Translations under genes and position numbers: made by a program
The notes under the pieces: generated by a model
Told to the model about the DNA's origin: nothing
What the model saw: only the letters and a program-made list of their open reading frames with translations
Database searches by the model: none
Assembly (NCBI RefSeq): GCF_001723605.1
Contig: NZ_CP017111.1
Span: 2,480,001 to 2,544,000 of the forward strand
Reading direction: 5' to 3'
DNA from: Sulfurospirillum halorespirans DSM 13726
Lineage (GTDB): Bacteria; Campylobacterota; Campylobacteria; Campylobacterales; Sulfurospirillaceae
Length of the DNA: 64,000 bases
Part shown: positions 40,151-49,632 of the stretch, piece by piece
How the letters are laid out: each line of letters opens with the position of its first letter
Numbering within the stretch: the stretch's first letter is position 1

Positions 40151-40635
40151 GCCTCCTCCTTGTGCATCGCATCCACCGAATTTTTGCAGGCGATGAGGGC
40201 ACGCATAATGAGTTTTTCAACCGCATTTTTGCTGATGCCCATTTTTAAAGCGATCTCTTTATGCGAAAGCCCTTCAAATTTGTGGAGTTTAAACGCCTCT
40301 TGGGAACGCGGAGGCAACGAATTGATCGTATGATGTAAGGTTTTCATGCGACTAGAAGAGAGCAGATGCTCAAGCGGCTCTTCATGATCAGCACTGATCT
40401 GCTCTGCTTCACGAAGTTCCACCGCGTCAAAATGCCTGTTTTTACGCCACTCGTCGATGATAATGCGCTTTGCCGTTTGGTACAAAAAAGCGCGTGGCTC
40501 TAAAACAGCGTCCGCACGCTCCCCCATCGCACTGATACGAAGATACGTCTCTTGCACCACATCTTTGGCTTGCTCAGCATCATTAAGCGTATGACTAAAA
40601 TAGCCTACGAGTTCCTTATAGTAGCGCTCAAACAC
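40147..40635 (-). CDS. FecI-type ECF sigma factor
   Basis: ECF sigma region 2 is seen in FERYYKELVGYFSHTLNDAEQAKDVVQETYLRI and region 4 in INSLPPRSQEAFKLHKFEGLSHKEIALKMGISKNAVEKLI. I prefer GTG 40635 as start (about 163 residues). The upstream ATG at 40704 would overlap the esterase gene by 64 bp and add an atypical N-terminus, while AAAGGAG lies in the esterase end just before the GTG. The downstream fecR and STN receptor genes make it an iron-starvation sigma. Its own expression is tied to the esterase and receptor operon upstream. Confidence 0.85.
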   Translation of the reverse strand: MFERYYKELVGYFSHTLNDAEQAKDVVQETYLRISAMGERADAVLEPRAFLYQTAKRIIIDEWRKNRHFDAVELREAEQISADHEEPLEHLLSSSRMKTLHHTINSLPPRSQEAFKLHKFEGLSHKEIALKMGISKNAVEKLIMRALIACKNSVDAMHKEEA

Positions 40636-40640
40636 CTCTT

Positions 40641-41894
40641 TTACGGCTCCTTTAAAGATGGATTTAAAAGTGTGATCAATCCATCGGCTAAACTTCCTCG
40701 CCAATGCGCATAGTCATGTCCACTGTAAGACTCTGCATAACTCACTTCGTAGCCTTTATCCATTAAAACATCCCTAAAGTGACGCGTCGACTCTAAAATG
40801 CCTACTTTCCAAACGCGACTTACTTCGAAAAGGCCTGCTTCCAAATAAAAGCGAATGGGTTCGCGCGTACGTTGCGCATACGTACGACTTAACCACTCAG
40901 GCTCTTTCTCCTCTTTAGGTGACCACCAAAAAGAGCCAGACTGGGCGTAAACATTGCCAAAAATTTCAGGATAACACAGTGCGATATACGCAGACGCAAG
41001 CCCACCGTAACTTGAGCCTGTTATAACTGTCTGTGAAGCAGCGGCATAAATGCCCTGCTCTTTTGCCCAAGGCATCACCTCCTGCGCTACAAAATTAGCA
41101 AACAACGGATTGGGCGGAAGCTCGTTTGAGCGTGTTGCACTGCTTGGATTGGAGATCAAGATAGCAGCGAGGGGTGGCAACTTTTTGGCGGCTACGAGAT
41201 TATCTAAAATCGTGGGCGTTGGCACATGTGAAGCGTAAGATTCGGCATCAAAAAGTACCACGACCGCATCGCCACCTTTGTACCCGAACGAGCGGTAGAG
41301 GTAAATATCGCGGGTATTGTTTAACGTTTTACTGAAAAACGCGTGCTTTTCAAGTGTTCCTTTGGGCACATCGCGTTCTTGAATCCAAGGCTGTTTGGGC
41401 GCAAGCGGAAGCTCAACAAGTGATTTTATAAAGTCTCTCTCACCGAGTTTAACGCTTAGCATTTTTGGGTTGAGAAAATCGTGTTGCATGTTCTCAAGCA
41501 GTGCTGTGCGAAAAGCAAGTGGTGAGTCATCGTTTGGTTTAATGTCAGGACTCAACTGATATGAAAGTCGTGTACGTTTATCGACCACGTAGCTTCTGTA
41601 CCACACATCACTCGCTCCAAGACGATACAACGCATCGTGCTCACCTGAGGGTGCGCCAAAAAGATAGACATTATGGCGCGCACCTCGGTATAAGAAGGTT
41701 AGTAAAAGCTCATTTTCCAAACCAATCTCTTCCATCAAAGGCGTTTGTTGCACTGCCATCTGCTCCCAAAAAGCTTGCGTTGTACCACCATGCTCAAGAT
41801 GATTTATTAAAGCCTGAAGTCTAGGGCTTTGAGGAGGCAGCGTTGCACTAAACACATCCATGCACAAACATAACAGCATCGCAAAAAAACGCAT
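40641..41894 (-). CDS. Periplasmic enterochelin-esterase-like hydrolase
   Basis: The 417-residue protein has a signal peptide (about 1-17), an N-terminal Fes-like beta domain (LLLTFLYRGARHNVYLFGAP, DVWYRSYVVDKRTRLSYQLSP) and an esterase domain with GSSYGGLAS (catalytic Ser), VVVLFDAESYA, FYLEAGLFEV and SGHDYAHWRG (His). This resembles IroE/Fes-type trilactone hydrolases, which release iron from enterobactin-like siderophores. It lies 13 bp after a TonB receptor gene and before the FecI-type factor, so it probably acts on the catecholate siderophore imported by that receptor. Confidence 0.88.
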   Translation of the reverse strand: MRFFAMLLCLCMDVFSATLPPQSPRLQALINHLEHGGTTQAFWEQMAVQQTPLMEEIGLENELLLTFLYRGARHNVYLFGAPSGEHDALYRLGASDVWYRSYVVDKRTRLSYQLSPDIKPNDDSPLAFRTALLENMQHDFLNPKMLSVKLGERDFIKSLVELPLAPKQPWIQERDVPKGTLEKHAFFSKTLNNTRDIYLYRSFGYKGGDAVVVLFDAESYASHVPTPTILDNLVAAKKLPPLAAILISNPSSATRSNELPPNPLFANFVAQEVMPWAKEQGIYAAASQTVITGSSYGGLASAYIALCYPEIFGNVYAQSGSFWWSPKEEKEPEWLSRTYAQRTREPIRFYLEAGLFEVSRVWKVGILESTRHFRDVLMDKGYEVSYAESYSGHDYAHWRGSLADGLITLLNPSLKEP

Positions 41895-41907
41895 CTACTT
41901 TTTTCTC

Positions 41908-43929
41908 CTAAAATCGGTAATCAAAGGTCACTCCAAAGGTAGTAGGTTGCACGACATTGGCAGAGCCACCATTTTTATTGGAAACGAAATAGGCCGCCTC
42001 TTCATCAAACGCATTTTTAACATACGTTCGAATCGTATAGTGTTTGGTCTCATACCCCACATTCATATTGACAAGCACGTATTTACCAGCTTTATAAAGC
42101 TCATTGTTGTCGATATCGGAGTAATATTCACCCACATACGTCACGTCTGAGCCAAAAAAGATCCCTGAGCTCAAGCGTTGCTTAAAACCAACATTGCTTG
42201 TAAAATGAGGTGCATAGTTAAATTCATTGCCGACATACGTTTTATTTTTTGTTACTTCTGTGTGCAACAGACCGATGCCACTGAAAACCTCTAACAGCTC
42301 TGAAACTTGATATCTAAGCTCCGCTTCAAAACCGTAACTCTCACCTTCATCAATATTGGTAAAGCGGTTTGCAGCAGTGAGGGCTTGGTAGCCATCGTAT
42401 TCATTGTAAAAAAGATTGGTATTAAACGCCAATGACTTGTCTAAAAAGAGTGAACGCGTACTGAGTTCATACGTTGTAACCTCTTCTTTATCGTACTCAT
42501 AGTACGTAGCGGGTGTTGTCGTTGTATCAACCGCACCACCGCCAGGGCTGTAACCTTTTCGCACCGTAAAGCCAATGTTGTGCTCAGGATTGAACGTATA
42601 AATCACCCCTGCTTTGGGAAGGAAAAGCGTTTCTGCCACATCGGTGATTACGCGACCTTTAGCAAGATTACTCGGCTTCACCAATACATCGCGTTCTTGT
42701 TTTTCACGTTCAACTCTACCGCCTAAAATCACATCGATTGCATCGTTTACATGTAAGGTATTTTCCGTAAAAATAGCGGCTGTATTAATCTCATCATTGC
42801 CCGTATAACTGTCTGGTTTAACCGCCAAATCTTGGGTACGGTTGTAATAATAAAGCCCGACCATGCTGCTTAGAAATCCGCCACGAGGATCGTAAACAAG
42901 CCTTGTTTCAACCGTATTGCTTTTTTCATCCAAATCCATCGTAAGGGTGGTTGGCGACTGCTTAAATTTCGTCTCATTTTCACTATGCCCCACAAGAACA
43001 TACATTTTTAGGTCATCATTAATCGCATACTCAACATCGGTGCTCACCGCATCACTCGTAGCATCGCCGTAGCGAGCATTAGCACTGCTAGTTGCTTTAT
43101 AATTGTAAGCATAGAAGTCTTTTCCATTGACAAGATTCAGGAACTCTCCTTCATATTGGCGGTGCGAAACTGTTACCTTAGCAATTAACCCCTCGATATC
43201 TTTAGGAATCCAAAGCAATTTAGCACGGACATTGCCTTGCTTCATTTCGGAAGGATCAAACGCACTTGCACCTTGATAGTCGATATAGCTATGTCCTTTT
43301 GTTCCTTGTGCGCTGAGCCTCATCGCCAATTCATCTGCAACCAAAGGGCCTGAGATCATCGCAGCAAGCGTTGCTTTGTCTTCATTGTTTTCATAGCCCA
43401 AGCGCACAGCACCTTCACTCTCAAACGTAGGGTCTTTGGTGTTAATAACCACCGCACCACCGATGCTATTACGCCCTTGAGTTGTCGATTGAGGGCCTCG
43501 TAAAACCTCTACTTGCTCGACATCCCATGTCCCAATATCCATATAGCGCTGACCACTCCAACTCTCGCTTAAACCATCCACACTTGTACTCACACGAGGA
43601 CGTGCCCCTGACATAATCGCCATACCTCCAGTGGCAGCTCCAATGCCTGAAACACCCCTAATAACAGGAATATCCGCAGGGTTGTTAATCATATTGGGAA
43701 CTTGCGAAGCCACATCATAGGCTGATTTTGTTTCCGAAGAATCAATACTATCGCCTTTGACAACCGTAATAGCCGTTGTCGTTTCATGCAAAGGGCGGTC
43801 AATTTTTTCACCCGTAACCGTCACTTCTGTGAGCTCAACGGTACTGTTTTGATCGGCTAATGAGAATGTTGGAAACAAACTCAGCGAAGTAACCACACTG
43901 ATTTTACATAAAGTATTTACCACAGACAT
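41908..43929 (-). CDS. TonB-dependent siderophore receptor (esterase-linked)
   Basis: The 673-residue receptor has a leader (about 1-25) and a TonB box region (VELTEVTVTGEK). The plug contains DVASQVPNMINNPADIPVIRGV and VEQVEVLRGPQSTTQGRNSIGGAVVI. The barrel ends in VTFDYRF. It is the first gene of the receptor-esterase-fecI-fecR set, which suggests a catecholate or enterobactin-like ligand. A perfect Fur-box-like repeat lies 18 bp before the start. One TTACATGTAA copy is read as LHVN. Confidence 0.9.
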   Translation of the reverse strand: MSVVNTLCKISVVTSLSLFPTFSLADQNSTVELTEVTVTGEKIDRPLHETTTAITVVKGDSIDSSETKSAYDVASQVPNMINNPADIPVIRGVSGIGAATGGMAIMSGARPRVSTSVDGLSESWSGQRYMDIGTWDVEQVEVLRGPQSTTQGRNSIGGAVVINTKDPTFESEGAVRLGYENNEDKATLAAMISGPLVADELAMRLSAQGTKGHSYIDYQGASAFDPSEMKQGNVRAKLLWIPKDIEGLIAKVTVSHRQYEGEFLNLVNGKDFYAYNYKATSSANARYGDATSDAVSTDVEYAINDDLKMYVLVGHSENETKFKQSPTTLTMDLDEKSNTVETRLVYDPRGGFLSSMVGLYYYNRTQDLAVKPDSYTGNDEINTAAIFTENTLHVNDAIDVILGGRVEREKQERDVLVKPSNLAKGRVITDVAETLFLPKAGVIYTFNPEHNIGFTVRKGYSPGGGAVDTTTTPATYYEYDKEEVTTYELSTRSLFLDKSLAFNTNLFYNEYDGYQALTAANRFTNIDEGESYGFEAELRYQVSELLEVFSGIGLLHTEVTKNKTYVGNEFNYAPHFTSNVGFKQRLSSGIFFGSDVTYVGEYYSDIDNNELYKAGKYVLVNMNVGYETKHYTIRTYVKNAFDEEAAYFVSNKNGGSANVVQPTTFGVTFDYRF

Positions 43930-43947
43930 ACGAATCCTTTAATTCAA

Positions 43948-43964
43948 ATGATATTCGTTATCAT
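43948..43964. promoter_or_regulatory. Fur-box-like site upstream of the esterase-linked receptor
   Basis: ATGATA-TTCGT-TATCAT is a perfect 6-5-6 inverted repeat, differing from the site at 30516 in one spacer base. Confidence 0.7.
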
Positions 43965-44033
43965 AAGATAAAGAAATCGTATCAAAATCTCATTTTTCAC
44001 AAATCACTCTGCTCACGTTTTTATAACAGGGTG

Positions 44034-44723
44034 TTATTTGAGTTTAAACGCAATCGGTAAGATGACCGTACTTAAACTTTTAGGTTTAGGGAGTTGGTCG
44101 CCTCTCAGTTTTAAAGCGGCGTCCAATGCTGCATCATCAAGTAGTGCCCTACCAGAGCTTTGATGAATCGTCGCACTCACCAGCCTTCCCTCAGGATTGA
44201 TGACCAAAGCGACCTGCACGACACCGTTCCACCCCATACGACGCGCAACGCTTGGATACACAAGGCGAGCTAAAACTCTATCGCGAATAATCTCAAAATC
44301 GGTGCGCTCATACGGCTCTGCGCTGGTTGATGTGGGCGTCACGGGTGCCACTTCTTGCGGCGCAACAACGGGTTTGACCGCTTCAACGGGAGGTTGAACA
44401 ACCTCTTCACGAATCGGCTCTGGATTGACCATCTCTTTTTTGACAATCGGTTTGGGAAGTGGCTTGATCTTTTCAATCGGCTTAATCGGTTCGACTTTTT
44501 TCACCTCTTCCACAGGCTCAGGCGGAGGCGGAAGAACGGGCTTTGGTGCAACGCGTTCGATGTTGGAAATCTCCAAAACCACGGTCTTAGAAGGGATAAT
44601 ATCCAAAGGTTTTTGATGCAAGAAGAGAAGATAAAACCCAATTACGCTTACATGTAAAAAGATCGAAAGGCTCAGCGCTCTTCCTTCATAGGTTTTCGTT
44701 GCAGTGTAAGTTTGGTATGTCAT
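44034..44723 (-). CDS. tonB: TonB
   Basis: The 229-residue protein has one N-terminal membrane helix (LSLSIFLHVSVIGFYLLFLH, about 17-36). A long Pro/Lys/Glu-rich rod follows (PKPVLPPPPEPVEEVKKVEP and on), then a TonB C-terminal domain (RVLARLVYPSVARRMGWNGVVQVALVI, LDDAALDAALKLRG). It transmits inner-membrane proton motive force to the five TonB-dependent receptors in this window. It follows exbD by 39 bp in the exbB-exbD-tonB order. Confidence 0.94.
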   Translation of the reverse strand: MTYQTYTATKTYEGRALSLSIFLHVSVIGFYLLFLHQKPLDIIPSKTVVLEISNIERVAPKPVLPPPPEPVEEVKKVEPIKPIEKIKPLPKPIVKKEMVNPEPIREEVVQPPVEAVKPVVAPQEVAPVTPTSTSAEPYERTDFEIIRDRVLARLVYPSVARRMGWNGVVQVALVINPEGRLVSATIHQSSGRALLDDAALDAALKLRGDQLPKPKSLSTVILPIAFKLK

Positions 44724-44762
44724 TTTTTTTCTCTCTTTTAGCGTTTTATTTCGTCACAATAA

Positions 44763-45158
44763 CTATTCATTTTTATTGACCACCATGCCAATTTTTTCAA
44801 TCTCTTTGGATTTTAACAGATCAATCACGTAGATAAAATCTTCATATGCTGCCATTTTATCGGCACTGATGGCAACCGAATCGTCTTTGGTGAGGCTATC
44901 AAATTTGACAGAGAGCTCATCTCTGGGCGTAAATTCGTTGTTGATAAAAAATTGATGATCGGCTGTGATGCCAATCTCGTAAAATTTGGGTTCAACTTTG
45001 CTAAAGTTGGTCGCTTGTGGAAGGGAAATCTCGATCTTGCCAAGGGCGATGAACGACGAAACCGTCATAACAATCGTGAGAAGTACCAGCATAATGTCGA
45101 TGAGTGGGACGACATTGATCCCCTCAACTTTTTTTAATGCTCTCATCTTCCCACTCAC
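44763..45158 (-). CDS. exbD: ExbD
   Basis: The 131-residue protein has a single membrane helix with the conserved proton-path Asp (GINVVPLIDIMLVLLTIVMTV) and a periplasmic domain (KIEISLPQATNF, VAISADKMAAYEDFIYVIDLL). It forms the ExbB/ExbD motor for TonB. The start overlaps the exbB end by 35 bp; a later methionine (residue 4) is possible but the overlap is usual in this family. Confidence 0.93.
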   Translation of the reverse strand: MSGKMRALKKVEGINVVPLIDIMLVLLTIVMTVSSFIALGKIEISLPQATNFSKVEPKFYEIGITADHQFFINNEFTPRDELSVKFDSLTKDDSVAISADKMAAYEDFIYVIDLLKSKEIEKIGMVVNKNE

Positions 45159-45558
45159 TCACTGCCAAATCCACTTTGCGCAAAAATCCCCCGTAAATCA
45201 TTGTCGAAGGAATCGCTACGATAAGCCCTGCTGCCGTTACTTTCAGCGCCAAAGCAAGTCCTACGATGACTTTAGACGTATCGAGCGCTCCACCGCTAAT
45301 GCCGATCTCGTAAAAGACCACCATGATGCCACCAACCGTTCCTAAAAGCCCGACATAAGGCGCGTTGGAGCCGATCAAAGAGATGATCGTCAAGTTCTTT
45401 GAAACATCGCGTTCAAGCCTGTTTTTGCTCTCGTAACTCTTTACATGTAACGCTCTAAAAAAAAGAAGGCGTTCGATCGCATACCCTAAAACCAAAATGC
45501 TCATAAAAAGCAAAATCCCAAGTGCGCCGTAATCTACGGCAAGTTTAATATTTTCCAT
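45124..45558 (-). CDS. exbB: ExbB
   Basis: The 144-residue MotA/TolQ/ExbB-type protein has three membrane segments: an N-terminal one (GALGILLFMSILVLGYAIERLLFF) and a helix pair in NAPYVGLLGTVGGIMVVFYEIG and VIVGLALALKVTAAGLIVAIPSTMIY. It is the short epsilonproteobacterial form. It starts the exbB-exbD-tonB operon; a Fur-box-like site lies 16 bp upstream and the shared 24-bp motif lies 85 bp upstream. One TTACATGTAA copy is read as LHVK. Confidence 0.93.
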   Translation of the reverse strand: MENIKLAVDYGALGILLFMSILVLGYAIERLLFFRALHVKSYESKNRLERDVSKNLTIISLIGSNAPYVGLLGTVGGIMVVFYEIGISGGALDTSKVIVGLALALKVTAAGLIVAIPSTMIYGGFLRKVDLAVSEWEDESIKKS

Positions 45559-45573
45559 TCGACCTCTATTTAT

Positions 45574-45590
45574 GTAATAACCATTATCAG
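45574..45590. promoter_or_regulatory. Fur-box-like site upstream of exbB
   Basis: GTAATAACCATTATCAG fits the set, with a good right arm (ATTATCA) and a degenerate left arm. Confidence 0.5.
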
Positions 45591-45642
45591 AATGTTAGAC
45601 TGTTTGAGCTTAATTTACCATGAAATCAATAACTTTTATCAA

Positions 45643-45666
45643 ATTTATCTGCCTAATTTTTCGCCA
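45643..45666 (-). promoter_or_regulatory. 24-bp motif shared with the 36.7-kb region, copy 2
   Basis: This matches 36691-36714 at 21 of 24 positions and lies 85 bp before the exbB start. Here the hairpin arm present next to copy 1 is missing, so the conserved part is the motif itself rather than a stem. Confidence 0.45.
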
Positions 45667-45674
45667 CTCTCATC

Positions 45675-46649
45675 TTAAAAGACCCTTTTGAACGATGCTT
45701 TTTCGTGTTCAAGTTGCACTGTAACATGCGCTATCGCAAACTCTTTCTCCAAAAATGAGCTTATTTTTTGAAGCAGATCATTATGAGATTCATGGGCAAA
45801 TGGATGCACTTTTATATGCGCACTAAAGCAGTAGTAGTTATGGCTAATTTCCCAACAGTGCATGTCATAAACCGAGGCGATAAAGGGAAATGCTTGCAGT
45901 AAACGTGTATAAATTTCAGTCGTATCCAAGGGTGATCCCTCTAGGAGAATGTGCAAAGAATCGTGAATCAACCCCCATGCCCATTTTAAAATAACCATCG
46001 AGATAAAAAGCGCTAGAAGCGCATCTAAAAGAAAAAAATCGGTGTAGTAAATAATGACGGCACCTATAATGATCGCCACCGAAGAGAGCGCGTCGGTGAG
46101 CATATGCAAAAAAGCGGATTTGATATTGATATTTTCTCTATCTGCCTTGTAAAGAACTACCCCAGTGATGATATTAACAACTAAACCGACAATCGCAACC
46201 ATCAAGGTTGTCTCACTTAAAATAGCCTCAGGGGTTATCAAACGCTCAATCGACTCATACACAATCCAGACAACAGACACAGCAATGATCAAACCATTTA
46301 CAAAAGCCGCTAACACTTCTGCTCTGTAGTAACCAAAGGACTTTTGAGCATTCGCCTTTTTTGTACGAATGATCAAAGCACCCAACGAGAGAAAAAGTGC
46401 AAACGCATGGGTGAACATATGGATACCATCTGAAATCAATGCTAAAGAGTTGGCATACATACCTGCGACAATCTCCACAATCATCACCAAAAAGGTAATG
46501 CCAAACGAAAGCTTAAGCAGAAACTGGTCGCTTAAAGAATTTCCATGATGATGCGCATGGGTATGATCATGGTGATGATGCTGTTCCTCTTTCGCCTTTA
46601 ACGGTTGATGCTTGTGCATACTTTGAAAAGATGATGTTATCGTTGCCAT
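45675..46649 (-). CDS. Cation diffusion facilitator (CzcD/ZitB-like metal exporter)
   Basis: The 324-residue protein has a His-rich N-terminus (HHHHDHTHAHHH) and six membrane helices with the metal site HMFTHAFALF and FLHMLTDALSSVAI (HxxxD pattern). It ends in a cytoplasmic domain (YDMHCWEISHNYYCFSAHIKVHP). CDF proteins export Zn, Co, Fe or Mn by proton antiport. It is placed just upstream of the mntP-like and transporter genes in reverse order. Lack of a Fur box before it suggests a separate metal response or operon read-through. Confidence 0.9.
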   Translation of the reverse strand: MATITSSFQSMHKHQPLKAKEEQHHHHDHTHAHHHGNSLSDQFLLKLSFGITFLVMIVEIVAGMYANSLALISDGIHMFTHAFALFLSLGALIIRTKKANAQKSFGYYRAEVLAAFVNGLIIAVSVVWIVYESIERLITPEAILSETTLMVAIVGLVVNIITGVVLYKADRENINIKSAFLHMLTDALSSVAIIIGAVIIYYTDFFLLDALLALFISMVILKWAWGLIHDSLHILLEGSPLDTTEIYTRLLQAFPFIASVYDMHCWEISHNYYCFSAHIKVHPFAHESHNDLLQKISSFLEKEFAIAHVTVQLEHEKASFKRVF

Positions 46650-46664
46650 AAGCTTCTCCTTCTT

Positions 46665-47225
46665 TTAAAATAGACTCTTCATGTAATCTTCCCATAAAAT
46701 CTTAAACCCAATCGCAATGAGTACTATCCCTCCCATACGCTCAGCCCCTTTTTCAAAGTGCTGACCACCTTTATGCCCCAAATAAATGCCTAAAAAGCTC
46801 AAACAAAAGGTTGTTATACCAATGATCCCTAATGACCAAAAGATCTCAACATCAAACAGCTTCAGTGAAAAACCAGCTGCCATTGCATCCACACTGGTCG
46901 CAAGGGCAAGCATTAAAAAGATGCGGTGCGTCAGCTTTTTAAAATCATTTTGCGTGCCTTCCTCAAACGATTCATACACCATCTTAATGCCGATAAGCAG
47001 TAAAAGCGCAAACGCAATCCAGTGATCAATACTGGCGATATAGTGCATTAATCCCACACTGCCTAAATAACCTATAGCGGACATCACTATCTGAAATCCA
47101 CCAAAATAGCATCCTGCTTTTAATGCAAGAGAGAGCCATGTTCTCTTCTGTTTGGAAGCAAGTCCTATCGAAACAGCAAAAGCATCCATACTAAGAGCAA
47201 TGGCTAGCACAAAGACGTCATACAT
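46665..47225 (-). CDS. mntP: MntP-type manganese efflux pump
   Basis: The 186-residue protein with six helices has the family repeats FVLAIALSMDAFAVSIGLAS and LMLALATSVDAMAAGFSLKL. The two helix Asp residues are characteristic of MntP. It extrudes Mn(II) and supports resistance to metal stress. It overlaps the stop of the preceding MFS gene by 22 bp and lies 15 bp before the CDF gene, so metal efflux is transcribed together. Confidence 0.92.
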   Translation of the reverse strand: MYDVFVLAIALSMDAFAVSIGLASKQKRTWLSLALKAGCYFGGFQIVMSAIGYLGSVGLMHYIASIDHWIAFALLLLIGIKMVYESFEEGTQNDFKKLTHRIFLMLALATSVDAMAAGFSLKLFDVEIFWSLGIIGITTFCLSFLGIYLGHKGGQHFEKGAERMGGIVLIAIGFKILWEDYMKSLF

Positions 47226-48385
47226 GCTTTATGCCTGAATGCAAACACACCTAAAAGTGCAAATGCGATGGAGGCGACCACAAAAGGAAAAATGGGGTTG
47301 ATTCCATACAATGCCGTACTCGCCAATGGTCCGATGATGATGCCCAAGCCTTGTGCGGAAGAGACCGTACCTGCCGCAGCTCCTTGTTCAGCTTCGCTGA
47401 CACTGTTGGCTGCCATTGCTTGAAACGCAGGGAAAATAAGCCCCATACCAAAGGCTGCGATGCAAAAACCAAACCCTAGCATGACGCCAGAGTTCATCAT
47501 AAAAACAATTACATACCCAATAGCCGCAATGATGGAACCTAAGAGTAGCCATCTTTGTGGCAAAACACCTTGGCGTTTGGAAACGATAATTTGAGCCAAT
47601 ATAAAACAAACCCCCACCAAGGCTAAAATATATCCCGTCACTTTGGCACTAAGTGTAGGATCAAGGGCGAGTTTATCGATGACAAAAAAGCCTAAGCAAA
47701 CCTGTGAAGTGACCACGCTGTACATCGTTAAAAATGCCGCGATCATTGGTAAACGCAAACGCGCATCGCTCCATTTAGGATGCGGTACCTCTTCAACATG
47801 CTGTTTGGGCGTTTTCGGAATCGTTTTATAGACCAAAAATGCTGCAACCAGTGGTAAAATCGCAAATGCATACAGCGGCGCGGAGAGTCCATACGCCGCC
47901 AAATAGCCACCCACGGCAGGCCCTAAAATCATTCCAAACCCACTTGATGCGCCCAATTTTGCCATATAATTTGTCCGCTCACTCGCCGCTACTTTATCAG
48001 CAATCAAAGCGTTAGAAACCGCAGGAATGGCGGCGTAAAAAACACCGATCAACGCACGCGCCAAGACAATCATCCCAAGGGAAACCAAAATAGGCGGCAT
48101 GGTTAAGAGTGCAAAATCGATGTAGGAAGCCAATAGCAGATACGAAACGCCAACGCCTAAAACACCCATCAATAAAATCGGTTTTCGACCTACCGTGTCA
48201 CTCTTTTTACCCCAATACCGCGCCATCACAACCCACACAACCCCTGCAAGTGCCACGGTTAATCCTGCATGCCACTCTTGCATATGAAGGGCACGAATAA
48301 TCGGCCCAACAACGGCTAAAAATGCCATCATCGCGGCAACACATAACAAATTTACGACCATTAAGGTCTTCATCTCTTTCATCAT
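47204..48385 (-). CDS. MFS transporter (12 TM, efflux type)
   Basis: The 393-residue protein has twelve hydrophobic helices and the MFS loop motifs GVVWVVMARYWGKKSDTVGRKP (motif A) and a GPAVGGYLAAYG segment (motif C-like), the signature of drug/H+ antiporters. In an iron island it may export a siderophore or a metal chelate. It is preceded 11 bp upstream by a second MFS gene and overlaps mntP. Siderophore specificity is inference from context. Confidence 0.82.
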   Translation of the reverse strand: MMKEMKTLMVVNLLCVAAMMAFLAVVGPIIRALHMQEWHAGLTVALAGVVWVVMARYWGKKSDTVGRKPILLMGVLGVGVSYLLLASYIDFALLTMPPILVSLGMIVLARALIGVFYAAIPAVSNALIADKVAASERTNYMAKLGASSGFGMILGPAVGGYLAAYGLSAPLYAFAILPLVAAFLVYKTIPKTPKQHVEEVPHPKWSDARLRLPMIAAFLTMYSVVTSQVCLGFFVIDKLALDPTLSAKVTGYILALVGVCFILAQIIVSKRQGVLPQRWLLLGSIIAAIGYVIVFMMNSGVMLGFGFCIAAFGMGLIFPAFQAMAANSVSEAEQGAAAGTVSSAQGLGIIIGPLASTALYGINPIFPFVVASIAFALLGVFAFRHKACMTSLC

Positions 48386-48396
48386 TTACTCCCATT

Positions 48397-49632
48397 TTAT
48401 CCGATAAACTCGACCTGTATCGTGCTCTCTTCTTTCACGACCACTTCACCACTGAGATACCATGCAAAAATACTCGTTGCCACCGCGATAAGCGAAAGGA
48501 CGATAATGACATTGACATACCCAAAGATTCCTGCCAAACTCATCGTGACTCCTGCTGAAACGATTCCTGCAAAACTAAAAACACAATGCTGCATCGCATA
48601 CTCAAGCGCAGGCGAATGCTCCACATGATCCATCATCAATGTTGAAAGCACAGTAGCAGAAGGGCTGTAAAAAAACATAATCGAGCCAATAGCCAGCATA
48701 CTAAAACCAAAATGCGCATAACCAAAAGCTGGCAATAACAGACATAAAATGCCCAGACTTTGTGCAAACGGTGTCCAGATGAGTATCAGCCTTCGCCCAA
48801 ACCGCTCAATCAACCACCCTGCCCCAAACGCTCCGATAATGCCGAGGATTGAGCCAAAAATGCTGATATTAAGCCCTATATGATCCAACCGCCACCCGGC
48901 ATCAACCAAAATAGGCGTCATCAGCCCATATGCACCACTGATGCACACGGGGTATGCCAACAGCAACACAAACCAGCGACGCTTCTCTTTGCCCCTCCAA
49001 AATCGAAAGAAATCTCTCCACGAAGGCTCATGTATTTTGATGGTGTGCATGTCATTGGGTTCTTTAAAAAACAACAGTTGAAAGAGCGATGTGGTCGTCC
49101 CAACGCATAAAATTAGCATCGCGTAAAACCATCCTAGATGCTCATACACAATTAAAACCAATCCACCGCCGATAAACATCCCAACCAGCCCACCACCGAT
49201 TTTTAAGGCATTGACCATGCCACGCTCTTTAGGCGAGACAATTTTATACGCCAGTGCATCCACCGCAATGTCTTGCGATGCCGCAAAAAAGGCGAAAAAA
49301 GCGCACCCGATCAACAGTGGCTGAAGTTCTGTGAGCACATCAAAACGGCTTACATGTAAAAGACTGAGCACCATCAAACTCTGCCAGATAAAAAGCCACG
49401 TGCGGTAATGCCCAAAGCGTTTAAAACAGACTTTATCGATCAAAGGCGCCCACAAAAAACGAAGCATCATAAAAAGACCGAGTGAGTAGATCAGCCCCAA
49501 CTGCTCTAGCGGAACCCCATTTTTACGCAAAATAGCAACCAACGACTCCATGAAAAAGCCCAGCCCTAGGTACTGAGAGACATAAAGATTCAGCAAAAGA
49601 GCTTTGTGTTGTAAGGAAGTTTTAGCGGACAT
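48397..49632 (-). CDS. MFS siderophore transporter (RhtX/FptX/YbtX-like)
   Basis: I start this at ATG 49632 (MSAKTSLQHKALLLNLYVSQYLGLGFFMES), giving about 411 residues. The longer frame runs back into the ABC gene, and the chosen start overlaps its stop by about 11 bp. The sequence LNLYVSQYLGLGFF, then KNGVPLEQLGLIYSLG and FLWAPLIDK, is typical of the RhtX/FptX/AmpG-like permeases. Together with the paired ABC half-transporters this matches the YbtX-YbtQ-YbtP set of siderophore import. One TTACATGTAA copy is read as LHVS. Confidence 0.83.
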   Translation of the reverse strand: MSAKTSLQHKALLLNLYVSQYLGLGFFMESLVAILRKNGVPLEQLGLIYSLGLFMMLRFLWAPLIDKVCFKRFGHYRTWLFIWQSLMVLSLLHVSRFDVLTELQPLLIGCAFFAFFAASQDIAVDALAYKIVSPKERGMVNALKIGGGLVGMFIGGGLVLIVYEHLGWFYAMLILCVGTTTSLFQLLFFKEPNDMHTIKIHEPSWRDFFRFWRGKEKRRWFVLLLAYPVCISGAYGLMTPILVDAGWRLDHIGLNISIFGSILGIIGAFGAGWLIERFGRRLILIWTPFAQSLGILCLLLPAFGYAHFGFSMLAIGSIMFFYSPSATVLSTLMMDHVEHSPALEYAMQHCVFSFAGIVSAGVTMSLAGIFGYVNVIIVLSLIAVATSIFAWYLSGEVVVKEESTIQVEFIG

